DNA from: Pseudooceanicola marinus
Lineage (GTDB): Bacteria; Pseudomonadota; Alphaproteobacteria; Rhodobacterales; Rhodobacteraceae
Reading direction: 5' to 3'
Assembly: GCF_020177265.1 (NCBI RefSeq)
Contig: NZ_JAIVMC010000001.1
Coordinates: forward strand, 496,001 to 560,000
DNA: 64,000 bases
The first letter of the stretch is position 1; each line of letters starts with the position of its first letter. This document shows positions 17,069 to 25,629 of the stretch, piece after piece. A model generated the notes under the pieces. It did no database searches. It saw only the letters and a program-made list of their open reading frames with translations, and was not told the DNA's origin. The translations under genes and the position numbers were made by a program.

Positions 17069-18417
17069 TCCGCGTCCTCCTTTTGATTGGGCGGCGTTTC
17101 CGGCATCCACAGGGTGAAGAGCGTCCCGCCGCCGGTCCGTGGCTGCACGGCGATCCGGCCCTGCAGCAGCAGCGCCAGCCGCTGCGCCAGCCACAGCCCG
17201 ATCCCGGTCCCCGCCGCCGGCGCATCCTCGCCACGCTGGAACCGGGCGAACAGCTTCTCGGCCTCCGCATCGCTGAGGCCGGGTCCTCGATCCGCGACGG
17301 TACAGGCCACCTGTTCATCCTGCCGGAAGAGGGTCAGGTCCACGGCCGTGTCGGGCGGCGAGTATTTGACCGCATTGTCGATGAGGTTCATCAGAGCGTG
17401 CTGCACCAGCTTGGCATCGCACCAGGCGTGCAGTTCCGGCTCCTCGACCGCCAGCGAGATCCGTCGCCCCGGGTGCCGCCGCCGCATCTCCTCGACGATG
17501 CTGCGCACCGGCGGCGCCAGGTCGACGATCACCTGCTGGGGGCGCACGATCTGATGGTCGATCCGGCCGATCAGCAGCGCCGCGTCCACCAGCCTGTCGA
17601 GCGAGCCGACCATCTCGCGGATCGTGGCCTGCTTGGCCTCCAGCACCTCCGGCGCGGCGGGCTGACCACGGCGGTACATGCGCTGCGCGGCGCTGTCGAT
17701 CACCGCCAGCGGCGTGCGGAACTGGTGCGAAACCACGGCGGCGAAGTCGCGCCAATGGGCGACGGTGGCTCGTTCACGGTCCAGGTCCTCTTCCAGCCGC
17801 TGGGAGCGTTCGCGCAGGATCTCCGCGTCAAGCCGCGCACGCCGGTCCGCCAGGATCCGCCAGCCCAGGTAGATGGCAAGAAGCACCCCGACGCCCAGCG
17901 AATAGGCCACCTGCGCCACCGCCGTTCGGTAGCTGCCTAACCGGTCGGACAAGACCCGCCATTCGCTGACCATTGCCCGGTTCGCGGCCCTGTTCAACTC
18001 GCGCACCAGCACGCCCATCTCACGGCTCAGCGCCTGCTCCTCATAGGGCGCCAACTGCCGCACGGCCGGGTCGAGCCGCTGCGCCGCGCGGGCTGCGCCA
18101 ACCACTGGCCCCGCCACCTCCAGCCGCTCCAGGAACCGCAACTGCGGCCCCTGGGTCAGCATGTCGATGCGGCTGCGGAAAAGGTCGTACTGCTCCCCGA
18201 TCCGGCCTGTATCCCCGGGGCTTTCGGCCAGGACCACCTGCAGCTCCAGCGCCTCCACCTGGGTCTGGCTGATGACCCAGACCATGTTGGTGGCATCGTC
18301 CAGCCGCATGGAATCCTCGATCGCCCGCAGGCGCAGGAAGCCGTAGACCAGAAGGCCCACGCAAAGCATCAGCAGCAGGACGGGCACCGTGGTGCGCCAG
18401 AAGGTGGCCTGGTTCAT
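17065..18417 (-). CDS. membrane sensor histidine kinase
   Basis: A 450-residue kinase. One membrane helix at about 10-28 and another at about 172-189 flank a ~140-residue periplasmic helical sensor. A coiled coil follows, then the dimerisation/phosphoacceptor domain with His231 (VVSHQFRTPL). The ATP-binding domain has N box LMNLIDNAVKYSPP, G1 DRGPGLS and G2 GTGIGLWLAQ. It sits between a periplasmic molybdopterin-fold protein and a LuxR-type regulator, all joined by ATGA overlaps, which implies one signalling unit. The signal is unknown; the periplasmic neighbour may bind or present it. Confidence 0.93.
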   Translation of the reverse strand: MNQATFWRTTVPVLLLMLCVGLLVYGFLRLRAIEDSMRLDDATNMVWVISQTQVEALELQVVLAESPGDTGRIGEQYDLFRSRIDMLTQGPQLRFLERLEVAGPVVGAARAAQRLDPAVRQLAPYEEQALSREMGVLVRELNRAANRAMVSEWRVLSDRLGSYRTAVAQVAYSLGVGVLLAIYLGWRILADRRARLDAEILRERSQRLEEDLDRERATVAHWRDFAAVVSHQFRTPLAVIDSAAQRMYRRGQPAAPEVLEAKQATIREMVGSLDRLVDAALLIGRIDHQIVRPQQVIVDLAPPVRSIVEEMRRRHPGRRISLAVEEPELHAWCDAKLVQHALMNLIDNAVKYSPPDTAVDLTLFRQDEQVACTVADRGPGLSDAEAEKLFARFQRGEDAPAAGTGIGLWLAQRLALLLQGRIAVQPRTGGGTLFTLWMPETPPNQKEDAE

Positions 18418-18887
18418 TTTGCCTCGATGCGCGTCAGCTGCCAGACCCAGCGGTAGTCGAAATTGATGTCCTGCAACTCGCGGTGCGCGTCACGCGGATA
18501 GACGATCCAGATCGGGCCCTTGTCGCGGGGGCTCATGGCCTCGCCGTTCATGGTCAGCGCGGCGATCACGTCATAGCGGGTGAAATCCTCCACCGGCAGG
18601 TCGATCTCGTAATCATTCAGCGCCAGGGCCAGCACCGTGTCGGAGGTGACCCCCGCATCCGCCAGCAGGTCGCGCATCAGCGGCCCGGTGAAATGCTGCG
18701 GCCCGTCGGTAACGGTGGTGTGGGTCGTCAGTTCGACCTGCGGCAGCGCCTCCAGTCGGGCGCGGTCATAGGTTTCGATGCCCTGCCCCGTTTCGATCGT
18801 CAGCAGAACCTCCTCGGCCCAAGCGAGGCCTGCGGAAAGAAACAGAAGTGCGGCGGTCAGAAAAATGCGTCTGGAAAATTGGGTCAT
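18414..18887 (-). CDS. periplasmic molybdopterin-oxidoreductase-fold protein, likely signalling partner
   Basis: A 157-residue exported protein with a signal peptide at 1-24 (AWA cleavage). The mature part carries the small sulfite-oxidase-type fold signature (HFTGPLMRDLLADAGV, then YDVIAALTMNGEAM and GPIWIVYPRD). It is far shorter than sulfite oxidases and lacks their N-terminal cofactor-Cys segment, so it may not be an enzyme. Its stop overlaps the histidine kinase start, so it leads a three-gene signalling operon. I infer a role as periplasmic ligand- or cofactor-binding accessory of the kinase. The start at 18887 was chosen because the signal peptide begins there. Confidence 0.75.
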   Translation of the reverse strand: MTQFSRRIFLTAALLFLSAGLAWAEEVLLTIETGQGIETYDRARLEALPQVELTTHTTVTDGPQHFTGPLMRDLLADAGVTSDTVLALALNDYEIDLPVEDFTRYDVIAALTMNGEAMSPRDKGPIWIVYPRDAHRELQDINFDYRWVWQLTRIEAK

Positions 18888-19063
18888 GACAGAAAAGCCC
18901 CCGATGATGGCCGCAGGATAATCCGCGCCCACGCCTGGATGCAATTGTCACCCACCGAAGGGCCCGCCCCGACAAGGTCTTGCGCAGGGAAAGACCGCGA
19001 ATTGGCCTTGCCCGGGATCTTCTCCGACCGCGACAATGCGCAGCTGCCGCGTAAACCGCCCGG

Positions 19064-19105
19064 CCAAAGAAAAGGCGCCCGCCGGTCACAAGACCCGCGG
19101 GCGCC
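19064..19105 (-). terminator. intrinsic terminator after ProV gene
   Basis: A 9-bp GC stem (GGCGCCCGC at 19074-19082 with GCGGGCGCC at 19097-19105) with further inner pairing. On the minus strand TTTTCTTT follows, 28 bases after the ATPase stop. The rest of the 18888-19132 gap shows no gene. Confidence 0.9.
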
Positions 19106-19132
19106 CCCGGTTTCCCCAACTGATGCCTGGGC

Positions 19133-20176
19133 TCAGGCCGCGGCGCCGGATTCACGCGGCACCAGGGCGCGCATGATCTCCGCCATGTCGACATAGCCCA
19201 GCGTTTCGCCGTTGCGGACGACGCGGTAGGCCCGGTCCACCGCGCCGCCCGCCCGGGCGATCACGCTTTCCAGGTTGTCCGCCGGATCCACATCGCCCGC
19301 GATCTCACCGGCAGGCGCCGCCTCGGTCATGATGGACCGGACCCGCAGGACCCGGGCGCGGTTGATGTCGGCCACGAAGTCCTCAATGTAGGGGTCCGCC
19401 GGGTTCAGCAGGATCTTCTGCGGCTCGCCCTGCTGCACCACCGCGCCATCCTTCAGGATCACCAGGTGATCAGCCAGCTTCAGCGCCTCGTCTAGGTCGT
19501 GGGTGATGAAGATGATGGTCTTGTGCAGCTCTTCCTGCAGCTCCAGCAACAGGTCCTGCATATCGGTGCGGATCAGCGGGTCGAGAGCGGAAAATGCCTC
19601 GTCCATCAGCATGATGTCCGAGTTCGACGCCAGCGCGCGCGCGATGCCCACACGCTGCTGCATCCCGCCCGACAGCTGGTGCGGATATTGCTCGTCCTGG
19701 CCGTCCAGCCCGACGCGTTCCAGCCACTTGCGGGCCTCGCCCTCGAACTCGTCCCGCTTCTTGCCGCGGGTGGCCAGCGCCATGCCGGCGTTTTCCAGCA
19801 CGGTCCGGTGCGGCAGCAGCGCGAACTTCTGGAACACCATCGACATCTTCTCGCGGCGCAGGGTGCGCATCTGGGCCTCGTTCCACGCCAGGATGTCCTC
19901 GCCGTTCACCAGGACCTCGCCCGCCGTCGGTTCGATCAGCCGGTTGAGGTGGCGGATCAGCGTCGACTTGCCGGAACCCGAAAGGCCCATGATGACGGTG
20001 ATCTCACCCTCCTTCATGTCGACGTTGATGTCCTGCAGGCCCAGGACATGGCCGGTCTGCTCCTGCAGCTCGGCCTTGCCCATGCCCGCCTTCACCTTTT
20101 CCAGCGCGCCCTGAGGGTCGGCACCGAAGATCTTGTAGAGGTGGCGGATGGAGACTTTCACGGTCTTGTCGGTCAT
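19133..20176 (-). CDS. proV: glycine betaine/proline ABC transporter ATPase
   Basis: A 347-residue quaternary-amine ABC ATPase. The ProV-type N-terminus (ALEKVKAGMGKAEL) precedes Walker A GLSGSGKST at 64-72. Next come the signature LSGGMQQRVGIARALA, Walker B IMLMDEAFSALDPL and H-loop FITHDLDEAL. The last ~65 residues form a CBS-like domain (RVRSIMTEAAP, ESVIARAGGAVDRAYRVV), which in OpuA/ProU proteins senses ionic strength or nucleotides. It is third in a minus-strand operon with permease and binding protein and has its own terminator. It powers import of betaine-type osmolytes. Confidence 0.93.
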   Translation of the reverse strand: MTDKTVKVSIRHLYKIFGADPQGALEKVKAGMGKAELQEQTGHVLGLQDINVDMKEGEITVIMGLSGSGKSTLIRHLNRLIEPTAGEVLVNGEDILAWNEAQMRTLRREKMSMVFQKFALLPHRTVLENAGMALATRGKKRDEFEGEARKWLERVGLDGQDEQYPHQLSGGMQQRVGIARALASNSDIMLMDEAFSALDPLIRTDMQDLLLELQEELHKTIIFITHDLDEALKLADHLVILKDGAVVQQGEPQKILLNPADPYIEDFVADINRARVLRVRSIMTEAAPAGEIAGDVDPADNLESVIARAGGAVDRAYRVVRNGETLGYVDMAEIMRALVPRESGAAA

Positions 20177-20189
20177 TCTCTCATCCTCC

Positions 20190-21224
20190 TCAGCGCGACG
20201 ACTGGCTGGCGTCGATACGGGCCAGCGATGCCTTGGTGACCCGGTCCAGCGCGATGGCCAGCACGACGATGCCCAGGCCCGCGATCATGCCCACGCCCAG
20301 TTCCAGGTTGCGGATGCCACGCAGCACCAGGATGCCCAGGCCGGGGGCCGAAACCATGGAGGCGATAACGACCATGGCGAGCGACATCATGATGGTCTGG
20401 TTCACACCGGCCATGATGTTGGGCAGCGCCAGCGGGATCTGCACGCCGAACAGCTTCTGCCGCTTGGTCATGCCGAAGGCATCGGCGGCCTCGATCACGT
20501 CGGGATCGACCAGGCGGATGCCGAGGTTGGTCAGACGCACCACGGGCACGATGGCATAAAGGATCACCGCGATGCCGTAGAGTTTCGGTTCGGTCACCGA
20601 GAACAGGAAGATCAGCGGGATCAGGTAGACGAAGGGCGGCAGCGTCTGCAGCAGGTCAAGAACCGGGGTCAGGATCCCCTGCAACTTGTCACTGCGCGAC
20701 ATGGCGATCCCTATGGGCACCCCGAACAGCACGCATATGAAGGCACAGACGAAGATGATCGCCAGGGTCTGCATCGCCACCTCGTAGTGGTCGACGAAGG
20801 CCAGCAGGCCGAGGATGATCGCGACGAAACCCACGACCTTCCAGTTGCGGGCCACGGCCCAGGTGATCAGCAGCAGAATGGGGATCATGATCCACCACGG
20901 GGTTTCCGTCATCACCCACAGCGCCTCGTTCAGCATCCAGCTGAGGGGTTGGGTGATCGGATCCACCACGACGCGCAGCACGTCCCGGGCGGACATGAAT
21001 GCGGCCTCGACGCCATTGGTCAGGTCCCGGGCCTGCGGGATCTTCGAGCAGGCCTCGTTCAGGGCATCGAGGGAAGGAAAGGGAAGTTCGGTCAGCGGGG
21101 TCTGCGCGCTGTCACCGGACGTCTGGGCCAGAAGATCGGCCATCGACATCGGGCCGTCACTGGCCCCCTCGTCGCACCACTCTCTCAGGCCGACGGTATC
21201 GAATACGCCGTCATAGGTTGCCAT
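20190..21224 (-). CDS. proW: glycine betaine/proline ABC transporter permease
   Basis: A 344-residue inner-membrane permease of the ProW type. A soluble N-terminal stretch precedes helices from about residue 85 (WWIMIPILLLITWAVA, VVGFVAIILGLLAFV). The EAA-like coupling loop is PDVIEAADAFGMTKRQKLFGVQIPLALPNIMAG. The ATG at 21224 was selected over an upstream ATG in the same frame because ProW-like sequence begins here. It is separated from the ATPase gene by 13 bases and from the binding-protein gene by a stem-loop, so it is probably made at a lower level than the binding protein. Confidence 0.92.
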   Translation of the reverse strand: MATYDGVFDTVGLREWCDEGASDGPMSMADLLAQTSGDSAQTPLTELPFPSLDALNEACSKIPQARDLTNGVEAAFMSARDVLRVVVDPITQPLSWMLNEALWVMTETPWWIMIPILLLITWAVARNWKVVGFVAIILGLLAFVDHYEVAMQTLAIIFVCAFICVLFGVPIGIAMSRSDKLQGILTPVLDLLQTLPPFVYLIPLIFLFSVTEPKLYGIAVILYAIVPVVRLTNLGIRLVDPDVIEAADAFGMTKRQKLFGVQIPLALPNIMAGVNQTIMMSLAMVVIASMVSAPGLGILVLRGIRNLELGVGMIAGLGIVVLAIALDRVTKASLARIDASQSSR

Positions 21225-21270
21225 CTGTTCTTTCGGACCGCTTCTCCGGGCCCGCCCTTGTTGTGAAACC

Positions 21271-21300
21271 AAAAGAACGGGACCGGTGACCGGCCCCGTT
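21271..21300 (-). terminator. intra-operon attenuator between ProX and ProW genes
   Basis: An inverted repeat of 10 pairs with one A-C mismatch (arms 21276-21286 and 21290-21300, 3-base loop). Read on the minus strand it is followed by CTTTTGG. It should partially stop transcription after the binding-protein gene, giving excess binding protein over membrane parts. Confidence 0.75.
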
Positions 21301-21337
21301 CAGAGGGAGACGCGCGGAGCGTCTCAGTTCGTTCGAC

Positions 21338-22324
21338 TTACTGCAGCAGCGCCGAGAGGTTCTCGGTCGCCGTGTCGTTGACCCAGTCGGCCCAGATGTC
21401 GGTGTTCTCCGTCAGGAAGTAGACGGCGGTTTCCTGGGCCGAGGCGTTGTTCTCTTCCGACCAGGCCAGCAGACCGCTCATGGTGTCGGTCGGGAAGGAC
21501 ATCTTGGTGAAGAACTCGGTCACCTCGGGGTTTTCATCCGCGAAGTCGGTGGTCACCGTGGTCAGGATCGGCGCGGTCGGGAATTCCGAGACCTGCGGAT
21601 CGGCAAAGTCGGGGGTGGAGAGGTCGATGATCGCCTCTTCGTCCACTTCGCCGATTTCCACGCGGGTCATGTCGTACATGCCCATGGGCACGGTCGGGCC
21701 CCAGTAGTAGCCGAACCAGGGCTCGCCATCGGTCACGGCGGCGCCCATGGAGGTGGCCAGCGTTTCACCCGAGCCGTGGTTGAAGATCTCGATGCCGTGG
21801 TCTTCCATGTCCAGGGCGCGGATCAGGTTGTCGGACACGACGCGGCAGCCCCAGCCGTCGGGGCAGTTGTTGAAGCGACCGCCGACCAGTTCGGGGTTTT
21901 CGAGAATGCCCTCGATGGTGGTCAGCTCCGGGTGTTCCTCGGCCAGCGAGGTCGGGATCCACCAGCCTTCGACGCCGCCGGGCGTCAGGACGGAGGTCAG
22001 CTCCTTCATGGTCCCCTGCTCTTTCAGCGTCTCGTAAGCGGAGCCGGCGGAGTTCGGCCAGAAGTTGGTCAGCACGTCCGGCTCACCGTTCTCGGCGACC
22101 GAGGTCACGGCGGGCACGGTGTCGGACTGAACCAGCGACACGTCGCAGCCATAGCCCTGTTCCAGCAGGAACTTGGCGATCTCGGTGGTCACCTCGGCGG
22201 CGGCCCAACCCATCTGGGCGATCGAGACCTCGCCGCACTGGCCCGCCTCGTCCTGGGCCTGGGCGGCCATGGGCAGGGAAAGCGTGGCAACAAGTGCGGT
22301 GGAAGCAAGCGCAATGGAACGCAT
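21338..22324 (-). CDS. proX: glycine betaine/proline ABC transporter substrate-binding protein
   Basis: A 328-residue periplasmic protein with a signal peptide at 1-23 (AQA cleavage). The body follows the OpuAC/ProX pattern: IAQMGWAAAEVTTEIAKFLLEQGYGCDV near the start, then DVLTNFWPN, GGRFNNCPDGWGC and GSGETLATSMGAA. The two Cys in the NCPDGWGC loop plus the Cys in the YGCDV stretch are typical of this group. Aromatic residues (W and Y) likely form the cation-binding cage. It is the first gene of the operon with permease and ATPase downstream. Confidence 0.92.
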   Translation of the reverse strand: MRSIALASTALVATLSLPMAAQAQDEAGQCGEVSIAQMGWAAAEVTTEIAKFLLEQGYGCDVSLVQSDTVPAVTSVAENGEPDVLTNFWPNSAGSAYETLKEQGTMKELTSVLTPGGVEGWWIPTSLAEEHPELTTIEGILENPELVGGRFNNCPDGWGCRVVSDNLIRALDMEDHGIEIFNHGSGETLATSMGAAVTDGEPWFGYYWGPTVPMGMYDMTRVEIGEVDEEAIIDLSTPDFADPQVSEFPTAPILTTVTTDFADENPEVTEFFTKMSFPTDTMSGLLAWSEENNASAQETAVYFLTENTDIWADWVNDTATENLSALLQ

Positions 22325-22771
22325 GGAGTTCTCCTTCGTATTGTGAAGTAAACTGGTGATGAAAGCAGACCTAGGCCGGAAATGGCCAATGTAAAATCAA
22401 AGCTCTACTGGAGGCTTCAGGATGTATTTTGCTTTCGACATCGAAGGGGTTCCTAACAAGGATGATCCGGGAACGCAAACGACCTTTTGATGACGGTCCG
22501 CGACATGCCCCCAAGGACAAGCCTGCAAGGGCGAAGCCGAGGCCCACGGCCCAAATTGCCTCCAAACCCTACGGCGCCGCCCGCCCCGGTGACCGCGCCA
22601 ACGGCCATGACCACGCGAAATGCAGAACAGGATTTCGCAAAAACAACGCTTGCGCCTCTTGACCTTCGCGCGCCGATCCGCCCCATTCAGGAACAGACGG
22701 GAGCCCGCCTCCCTGTCGGAACGAACAAATAGCCGGGACCGGAAAAACCGGATCCCTGGAGGGAGATCGCA
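22325..22771. other. 447-base divergent region proX / Liv operon
   Basis: No convincing gene. Short minus-strand frames with hydrophobic Gly-rich stretches exist around 22380-22620, but starts are TTG or GTG with poor ribosome sites. Both flanking operons start here, and the AT-rich segment at 22330-22460 is the likely promoter zone for proX. GGAGG precedes the plus-strand ATG at 22772. Confidence 0.4.
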
Positions 22772-23956
22772 ATGAAGAAAATCCTCATGACCACGGCCGC
22801 CATCGCGCTTGGCGCCTCGGCCGCCGGCGCCGAAGAGATCAAGATGGGCGTCCTGCTGGGCTTCACCGGCCCGCTGGAATCCCTCGCCGGGCCGATGGCC
22901 CAGGGCGCCGAGATGGCGATGAAGGAAGTCTCCGACAGCGGCATGCTGCTGGAAGGCGACACCGTGACGCCCGTGCGCGGCGACAGCACCTGCATCGATT
23001 CCGCCGCCGCCACTGCCGCCGCCGAAACCCTCGTCACCTCCGACGGGGTGAAGGGCATCATGGGCGCCATGTGCTCGGGCGCGACGACCGCCGTGCTGCA
23101 GAACGTCGGCATGCCGAACGGCGTGGTGATGATCTCGCCCTCCGCCACCTCGCCCGCGCTGTCCAGCATGGAAGACGGCGGGTTCTTCTTCCGCACCGCC
23201 CCCTCCGACGCCCGCCAGGGCGAGGTGATGGCGCAGGAGATCCTGGACAAGGACATCTCCTCGGTCGCGGTGACCTACACCAACAACGACTACGGCAAGG
23301 GTCTGGCCGATAGCTTCCAGTCCGCCTTCGAAGAGGCCGGCGGCACGGTGACCATCTCCGCCGCCCATGAGGACGGCAAAGGCGACTACTCCGCCGAGGT
23401 CGGCGCGCTGGCCTCCGCGGGCGGCGACGCGCTGGTGCTGATCGGCTATGTCGATCAGGGCGGCTCGGGCGTGCTGCGCGGCGCGCTGGACACCGGCGCC
23501 TTCTACACCTTCGTCTTCCCCGACGGCATGGTCAGCCAGGCGCTGGAAGACAACTTCGGCGCGGAGCTCGAAGGCTCCTTCGGCCAGCTGCCCGATTCCG
23601 AAGGCGAAGGCATGACCACCTACCTCGGCATGGCCGAAGAGGCCGGCTTCGACGGCTCCTCCGCCTACTCGGGCGGCGCCTACGACAGTGCCGCTCTGAT
23701 GCTGCTGGCCATGCAGGCCGCGGGCTCCACCGATCCCAAGGTCTACAAGGACATGATCATGGAGGTCGCCAACGGCCCCGGCGAGAAGATCTACCCCGGT
23801 GAACTGGCCAAAGGCCTGGAACTACTGAAGGCGGGTGAGGCCATCGACTACGACGGCGCCACCGCGGTCGAGCTGATCGGGGAAGGCGAAGCCGCCGGCA
23901 CCTTCCGCGAGATCCTCTTCGAGGACGGCAAGATCACCACGGTCGGCTACCGCTGA
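22772..23956 (+). CDS. branched-chain amino-acid-type ABC substrate-binding protein
   Basis: A 394-residue type I periplasmic binding protein with a signal peptide at 1-20 (AGA-EE). The family start IKMGVLLGFTGPLES is followed by the GIMGAMCSGATTAV ligand loop, FRTAPSDARQGEVMA and a central VAVTYTNNDYGKGLAD strand-helix. It heads a complete Liv-type operon (two ATPases, two permeases) and is followed by an attenuator hairpin. The exact ligand (branched-chain amino acid, amide, urea or other) cannot be read from the sequence. GGAGG ribosome site. Confidence 0.92.
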   Translation: MKKILMTTAAIALGASAAGAEEIKMGVLLGFTGPLESLAGPMAQGAEMAMKEVSDSGMLLEGDTVTPVRGDSTCIDSAAATAAAETLVTSDGVKGIMGAMCSGATTAVLQNVGMPNGVVMISPSATSPALSSMEDGGFFFRTAPSDARQGEVMAQEILDKDISSVAVTYTNNDYGKGLADSFQSAFEEAGGTVTISAAHEDGKGDYSAEVGALASAGGDALVLIGYVDQGGSGVLRGALDTGAFYTFVFPDGMVSQALEDNFGAELEGSFGQLPDSEGEGMTTYLGMAEEAGFDGSSAYSGGAYDSAALMLLAMQAAGSTDPKVYKDMIMEVANGPGEKIYPGELAKGLELLKAGEAIDYDGATAVELIGEGEAAGTFREILFEDGKITTVGYR

Positions 23957-23977
23957 TCTCGCGTCACGGCGAAGGTT

Positions 23978-24009
23978 CGGCCCGGGGCGCAGTGTCCCGG
24001 GCCGTCTTT
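23978..24009 (+). terminator. intra-operon attenuator after Liv binding-protein gene
   Basis: A stem CGGCCCGGG/CCCGGGCCG (arms 23978-23986 and 23996-24004, 9-base loop) followed by TCTTTCT, 22 bases after the stop. It probably reduces read-through into the transporter genes. Confidence 0.75.
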
Positions 24010-24061
24010 CTGTCGGAACGACACCTGCCGGCCCGCGCGGCCGGCCCAGTCGGAGAACCCC

Positions 24062-24922
24062 ATGATCCGGGTCGAGAACCTAGTCAAATCCTTCGGCGGC
24101 TTTCTGGCCGTCGACCATGCCAGCATCGAAATCGCCACGGGATCCATCACCGGTCTCGTCGGGCCGAACGGCGCCGGCAAATCCACCCTTTTCAACGTCA
24201 TCGCCGGTGTCCACGCGCCCACCTCGGGCCGCGTCACCATGGATGGCGAGGACATCACCGGCCTGACGCCGCACCAGCTGTTCCACAAGGGCCTGCTGCG
24301 CACCTTCCAGATCGCTCATGAGTTCCCCACCCTCTCGGTGCGCGAGAACCTGATGATGGTACCCGAAGGGCAGTCGGGCGAAACGCTGTGGAACACCTGG
24401 TTCGGCCGTGGCCGCATCCGCGCCGAAGAGGCCGCCCTGCGCGCCAAGGCCGACGACGTGCTGGACTTCCTCACCATCAGCCACCTGGCCGACGAGAAGG
24501 CCGGCAACCTCTCCGGCGGGCAGAAGAAGCTGCTGGAGCTGGGCCGCACGATGATGGTCGAGGCCAAGATCGTCTTCCTCGACGAGGTCGGCGCCGGCGT
24601 GAACCGCACCCTTCTGAACACCATCGGCGATGCCATCGTGCGCCTGAACAAGGAACGCGGCTATACCTTCTGTGTCATCGAGCATGACATGGATTTCATC
24701 GGCCGCCTCTGCGACCCGGTCATCGTCATGGCCGAGGGCAAGGTCCTGGCCGAAGGGCCCGCCGATCATATCATGGAGAACGAAGCCGTGATCGAGGCCT
24801 ACCTGGGCACCGGGCTGAAGAACAAGGTCGTGGCGGAGGACGCCGCCGAGGCCGCCGCCGGCGAGGACCTGGGCGCGCAGCCCGGTCTGGGCGACCGCGC
24901 CGGCAAGGGAGACGCGACATGA
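24062..24922 (+). CDS. livG: Liv-type ABC transporter ATPase (LivG)
   Basis: A 286-residue ATPase. Walker [11 protein letters not shown] is near residue 35, LTPHQLFHKGLLRTFQ is the LivG-type Q-loop region, the signature is LSGGQKKLLELGR, Walker B is IVFLDEVGAGVNR, and the H-loop is VIEHDMDFI. The C-terminal LivG hallmark (EAYLGTG) is present. About 30 further residues, Ala/Glu/Gly-rich, make it longer than usual. Preceded by GGAG; its end overlaps the next gene by ATGA. Confidence 0.92.
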   Translation: MIRVENLVKSFGGFLAVDHASIEIATGSITGLVGPNGAGKSTLFNVIAGVHAPTSGRVTMDGEDITGLTPHQLFHKGLLRTFQIAHEFPTLSVRENLMMVPEGQSGETLWNTWFGRGRIRAEEAALRAKADDVLDFLTISHLADEKAGNLSGGQKKLLELGRTMMVEAKIVFLDEVGAGVNRTLLNTIGDAIVRLNKERGYTFCVIEHDMDFIGRLCDPVIVMAEGKVLAEGPADHIMENEAVIEAYLGTGLKNKVVAEDAAEAAAGEDLGAQPGLGDRAGKGDAT

Positions 24923-25623
24923 GCTATCTCGACGCCTCGAACATGACCGGCGGCTACGGCAAGGCAGACATCCTGCATGGCTGCACCCTGACCGTGGAGA
25001 AGGGCCAGATCGCCGTGATCGTCGGCCCCAATGGCGCGGGCAAGTCCACCGCCATGAAGGCCGTCTTCGGCATGCTGCCCCTGCGCGGCGGATCGGTCAC
25101 GCTGGACGGCACCGACATCACCGCCCTGTCACCCCAGGACCGGGTGAAGAAGGGCATGGGTTTCGTGCCGCAGGTCAACAACGTCTTCCCCACCATGTCG
25201 GTGGAGGAAAACCTGGAGATGGGTGCCTTCATCCGCGACGACGACTTCCACGACACGATGGAACAGGTTTACACGCTCTTCCCGATCTTGAAGGACAAGC
25301 GCCACCAGAACGCGGGCGAGCTGTCGGGCGGGCAGCGTCAGCAGGTGGCCGTGGGCCGCGCGCTGATGACCCAGCCGAAGCTCCTGATGCTGGACGAACC
25401 CACGGCGGGCGTCTCTCCCATCGTGATGGATGAACTGTTCGACCGTATCATCGAGGTCGCCCGCACCGGGATCTCGATCCTGATGGTCGAACAGAACGCC
25501 CGTCAGGCGCTGGAGATCGCCGACCGCGGCTATGTCCTGGTGCAGGGCGCCAACCGCTACACCGACACCGGCAAGGCCCTTCTGGCCGACCCGGAGGTCC
25601 GCCGCACCTTCCTGGGGGGCTGA
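24919..25623 (+). CDS. livF: Liv-type ABC transporter ATPase (LivF)
   Basis: A 234-residue ATPase. Walker A is GPNGAGKSTAMKAV. The family segment GMGFVPQVNNVFPTMSVEENL is followed by signature ELSGGQRQQVAVGRALM and Walker B LLMLDEPTAGVSP. The His switch segment is replaced by the LivF-typical MVEQNARQAL, where Gln follows Glu; LivF proteins usually have this. Its ATG overlaps the LivG stop, and 6 bases separate it from the permease gene. Confidence 0.92.
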   Translation: MSYLDASNMTGGYGKADILHGCTLTVEKGQIAVIVGPNGAGKSTAMKAVFGMLPLRGGSVTLDGTDITALSPQDRVKKGMGFVPQVNNVFPTMSVEENLEMGAFIRDDDFHDTMEQVYTLFPILKDKRHQNAGELSGGQRQQVAVGRALMTQPKLLMLDEPTAGVSPIVMDELFDRIIEVARTGISILMVEQNARQALEIADRGYVLVQGANRYTDTGKALLADPEVRRTFLGG

Positions 25624-25629
25624 GAACAG

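Noticed and set aside
22371-22565. Minus-strand 64-codon frame with a hydrophobic Gly-rich start
   Set aside because: The start would be TTG without a good ribosome site. The hydrophobic stretch is short and the frame lies in an expected promoter region, so support is too thin.
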